Shown piece after piece: positions 62,801 to 64,000 of a DNA stretch of 64,000 nucleotides. The stretch is from QWHO01 sp021404945 (GTDB lineage Bacteria > Vulcanimicrobiota > Xenobia > Xenobiales > QWHO01): NCBI GenBank assembly GCA_963169765.1, contig CAUJEN010000150.1:1-64000 (forward strand), written 5' to 3'. The notes beneath the pieces were generated by a model that searched no databases, was not told where the DNA came from, and was given only the letters and a program-made list of their open reading frames with translations. Position numbers and translations under genes: made by a program. Position 1 is the first letter of the stretch; each line of letters starts with the position of its first letter.

Positions 62801-64000
62801 TGCAGAATCGATCCGTCATTGGATGGAGGGCTTTTCGAATCGATTCGGCGCCAGGGCCGCCCAGGAGGCGGTTGAGACCCTGAACAAACTTCCAGCTCTC
62901 CGCTCTGGAGCGCTCGGCAGGCTCGGAAGCGATGCGCTCGAGACCCGCCACCAGAGAATTCTTCCCGAGCTCGGAGGTCTGGTTCCAGGGATCGAGAGCG
63001 GCGCCGATCTGGTGCCAGAAGTTCTCGCCGGCAGCCAGCTCCCCGGTGGAGTTGTCCATCCGCAGCATCTCCGGAACCTGCTCTCCGAGCGCCCTCCACT
63101 CCGGGCTCCGCTCGGCTAGCTGCGGGAAGATTCGTTGGAAAGCGCGTGAGCTCAGCACATCGACGGCAAAGTCAGCGTGCATGAAGACGGGCTTGCCTTC
63201 ATGCTCGGTCTTGAGCCCGGCCAGCAGCCCGGAAGCCTTCCACCCCCCGGCTCCCGTGCTGTGACGCGTCAGGAAGCTCAGAAGCTCGCGACTATGCTCC
63301 TCGTTGAGATCAAGGCCCCCGATCCACTGCGTGTGCATCGCCTCATAAAGGTGCAGCGCGACGTCCACCTTGTCTTGTCCTTTTGCCCCGGCCTGATCCA
63401 GGCGACGAACGGCCTGCATGAAAACCTCACTGCGCAACTGATTGTCGTTGCGCCAGCTCAACTCCGGGTCCAGGGCTCCATCGGGAGGCAGGTAGTAGTA
63501 GCTGCCGAACTCGCCATAACGGGCGACGCGCTTCCCCGGGTCGAGCATGGCCTCGGCCATGTCGGCCACCTCTCGGGCCACCTTCTCGAACTCCTTGCGA
63601 GGAACCGGGATGCGAGTCGGATCGCCGAGGTCGAATTGAGGCAGGGGGGTCAGGCCACCTCCGGGAAGCGCGGCCGCCTCGGTTCGTCGCAAGTGCTCTA
63701 CCTGGGCCTGAGCGGCCGAGAGGCGAACCCCCTCGTGATGGTGGCTGGAAGCTCCTGCCCTCAAGGCCCTGTAAAGCTGGAGGACAAGATCGTCCTGCTC
63801 CGCCCCGTTGCCCTGGTGCAGACGCTCCAGAGCTGAAAGAGCCCCCTCGGGGTCGTAGCCGGCTCGGACCATCTTCTCGATGCCCCCCGCGTCGGCCACC
63901 ACCTCGTGCGCCTGCGAGGACACCCAGCGCTTCAGCCGCTCGTCGACTTCAGGAGCCTTCTCCTCGGTATGGCCTTTCAGGATGTGGGTCAGCTCGTGGC
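59853..64000 (-). CDS. giant M48-like protease/ABC1-kinase fusion, 5' end outside window
   Basis: At least 1381 residues; the frame is open to the window edge. The first visible residues are HELTHILKGH (63998 leftward). About 32 residues later comes HEVVADAGGIEKMVRAGYDP, the HExxH and ExxAD pattern of M48 zinc peptidases. The next 900 residues are helical with no family I know. The C-terminal 400 contain an ABC1/UbiB-like atypical kinase: LLGSGSVNLALSYEDR, HANPDFHDGQVLIDP (near 60372-60386) and LLDFGQA (60304-60324). There is no membrane helix in the visible part. A GTG at 63923 is internal and not the start. Confidence 0.75.
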   Translation of the reverse strand, partial: HELTHILKGHTEEKAPEVDERLKRWVSSQAHEVVADAGGIEKMVRAGYDPEGALSALERLHQGNGAEQDDLVLQLYRALRAGASSHHHEGVRLSAAQAQVEHLRRTEAAALPGGGLTPLPQFDLGDPTRIPVPRKEFEKVAREVADMAEAMLDPGKRVARYGEFGSYYYLPPDGALDPELSWRNDNQLRSEVFMQAVRRLDQAGAKGQDKVDVALHLYEAMHTQWIGGLDLNEEHSRELLSFLTRHSTGAGGWKASGLLAGLKTEHEGKPVFMHADFAVDVLSSRAFQRIFPQLAERSPEWRALGEQVPEMLRMDNSTGELAAGENFWHQIGAALDPWNQTSELGKNSLVAGLERIASEPAERSRAESWKFVQGLNRLLGGPGAESIRKALHPMTDRFCKWREREVLEVLDGPPYSRQAEIGETLAALEDSHQKFPIGEDLRTKLAPLLLGFARHANQERDLLLGRYQPSLSLGHQPFLANLLVDLLQSPETSPGDRKQLFRFLVDHLPHDSSASRDGARAEPFRRLKGYLSGLSREEVLEMVATDRTARSSRMLGRALALNPSMLDTAMLGRIARHKNLERDQVDVVAASRHREQNLRLSILGLLGYDRESSQQRAQEFKFSDLQSMTGSLADLRLRSQAMRTMEKATQGAHVGMDCAVFMMDILCASQKQAPDAGAWYQAFSRIVESNPLVLDGRSAYRDELESYLLPHLESLPSGELQEWLLRPHVLGMLKAESAAGLLVRLADGQPHQDIAPLAERVQALDGAFELQSKHPLIHQIFKEQLSEQARLQPGQLDQVFPPREGSLEHAAESHAGHLRGLSAMVAAVRSRQTEEQLHFLDYLLGRRDDMPLFVEELQRALEARLGGAAENVSLVEVVRNGRSQMSRAEPMARLLVTNSFLAGPSSILATEQGQGKLLDHLLARVRPERQQLARNLAEVLLESHGRSESLAVAFVLSQPAPGGKGELDEAAILNSLFDAYGVPGIKFKQYLAFTSDFAEFRSAFESSQDAAMPLNYYQCIRLLEKRFDGQWPQALEVEKLLGSGSVNLALSYEDRATGETGVASVARESVDVASEYDFQRLDRLLGLLTRTPEQEEKYGFLKGLARVIRKSVTLEFDKDAAFGMQQQVQPLYNRQVNGWNVRTVEAFSQEHQTIFMQKAPGQTARKVLQSDPQTYRSAMGALAQVEMDVLLGVDASGSARPVPLHANPDFHDGQVLIDPETRTVTLLDFGQAVPLSNAERDYGLELLEILGGAVPAENGAQRLNQRAPQSAEPLRPEELTALLERGEPMDAFVRLLGLMERKGNPVPLGTVHWVLAVNRQRALGAKIGKPVDRALKGLVLTRRLGGSLESYNRVRQAGRQLEQLAGSLIPGPLGRRFGLAS

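Overview
The window is a GC-rich (roughly two-thirds G+C by eye), gene-dense stretch of a bacterial chromosome. A tripartite RND efflux system with a TolC-type outer-membrane channel, a lipid-anchored B12-binding protein and a beta-barrel outer-membrane protein indicate a diderm (Gram-negative-type) cell. Many large proteins of no recognised family, Ala/Pro-rich low-complexity regions, kinesin-light-chain-type TPR arrays and GTG/TTG starts suggest a poorly characterised phylum. A lineage such as Eremiobacterota/Xenobia or Armatimonadota is only a guess. I see no phage, IS element, CRISPR array, tRNA or rRNA.

Layout. 1-2 kb: an EamA-family exporter cut by the window edge, followed by an octopine/nopaline-type opine dehydrogenase; together they recall the cntM-cntI end of an opine-metallophore cluster. 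2.2-3.7 kb: two tandem paralogous glycine-zipper-like proteins. 3.7-11 kb: a c-di-GMP block with a GGDEF-PilZ cyclase, a phospholipase-D-like protein and a 1520-residue HD-GYP protein that is mostly Ala/Pro-rich repeats. 11-16 kb: a cysteine-free redoxin-fold protein, a BFN/DUF151 protein, and a coupled pantothenate operon (DUF2520 oxidoreductase, panB, panC, catalytically degenerate SDR). 16-19 kb: unknown proteins, including a small zincin-like one. 19-26 kb: tetR-MFP-RND-TolC efflux operon. 26-29 kb: macro-domain protein coupled to a Ser/Thr kinase with a zinc ribbon, plus a site-2 protease. 30-34 kb: a coupled ABC exporter, GAF protein and subtilase operon with a 75-residue Cys-rich peptide upstream. 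34-43 kb: outer-membrane protein, DsbD-like protein, YkgJ-TPR protein, and ku with an NHEJ-type ligase. 43-50 kb: TPR array, ABC-F protein with a coupled tiny secreted peptide, a probable selenoprotein (HMA domain with in-frame UGA), FHA protein, RlmL-like methyltransferase. 50-53 kb: MGDG-synthase-like glycosyltransferase and a CHAP/NlpC-like pair. 53-55.6 kb: cobalamin riboswitch with btuFCD. 55.6-57.5 kb: Ada-AlkA and a frameshifted Ogt (alkylation repair). 57.8-58.6 kb: a twice-frameshifted HTH/nuclease-like gene. 58.7-64 kb: a membrane protein and a giant M48-protease/ABC1-kinase fusion running off the window.

Most operons are tightly coupled by 4-base ATGA/GTGA/TTGA overlaps. The features most worth attention are the candidate selenoprotein at 47121-47405 (split by its UGA and easily missed), the protease-kinase fusion at the right edge, the ABC/GAF/subtilase operon with its small Cys-rich peptide, and long palindromic elements at 26412-26503 and 55612-55717. 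Apparent single-base frameshifts at 56.04, 58.46, 58.57 and 33.44 kb cluster enough that assembly errors must be considered alongside real gene decay.
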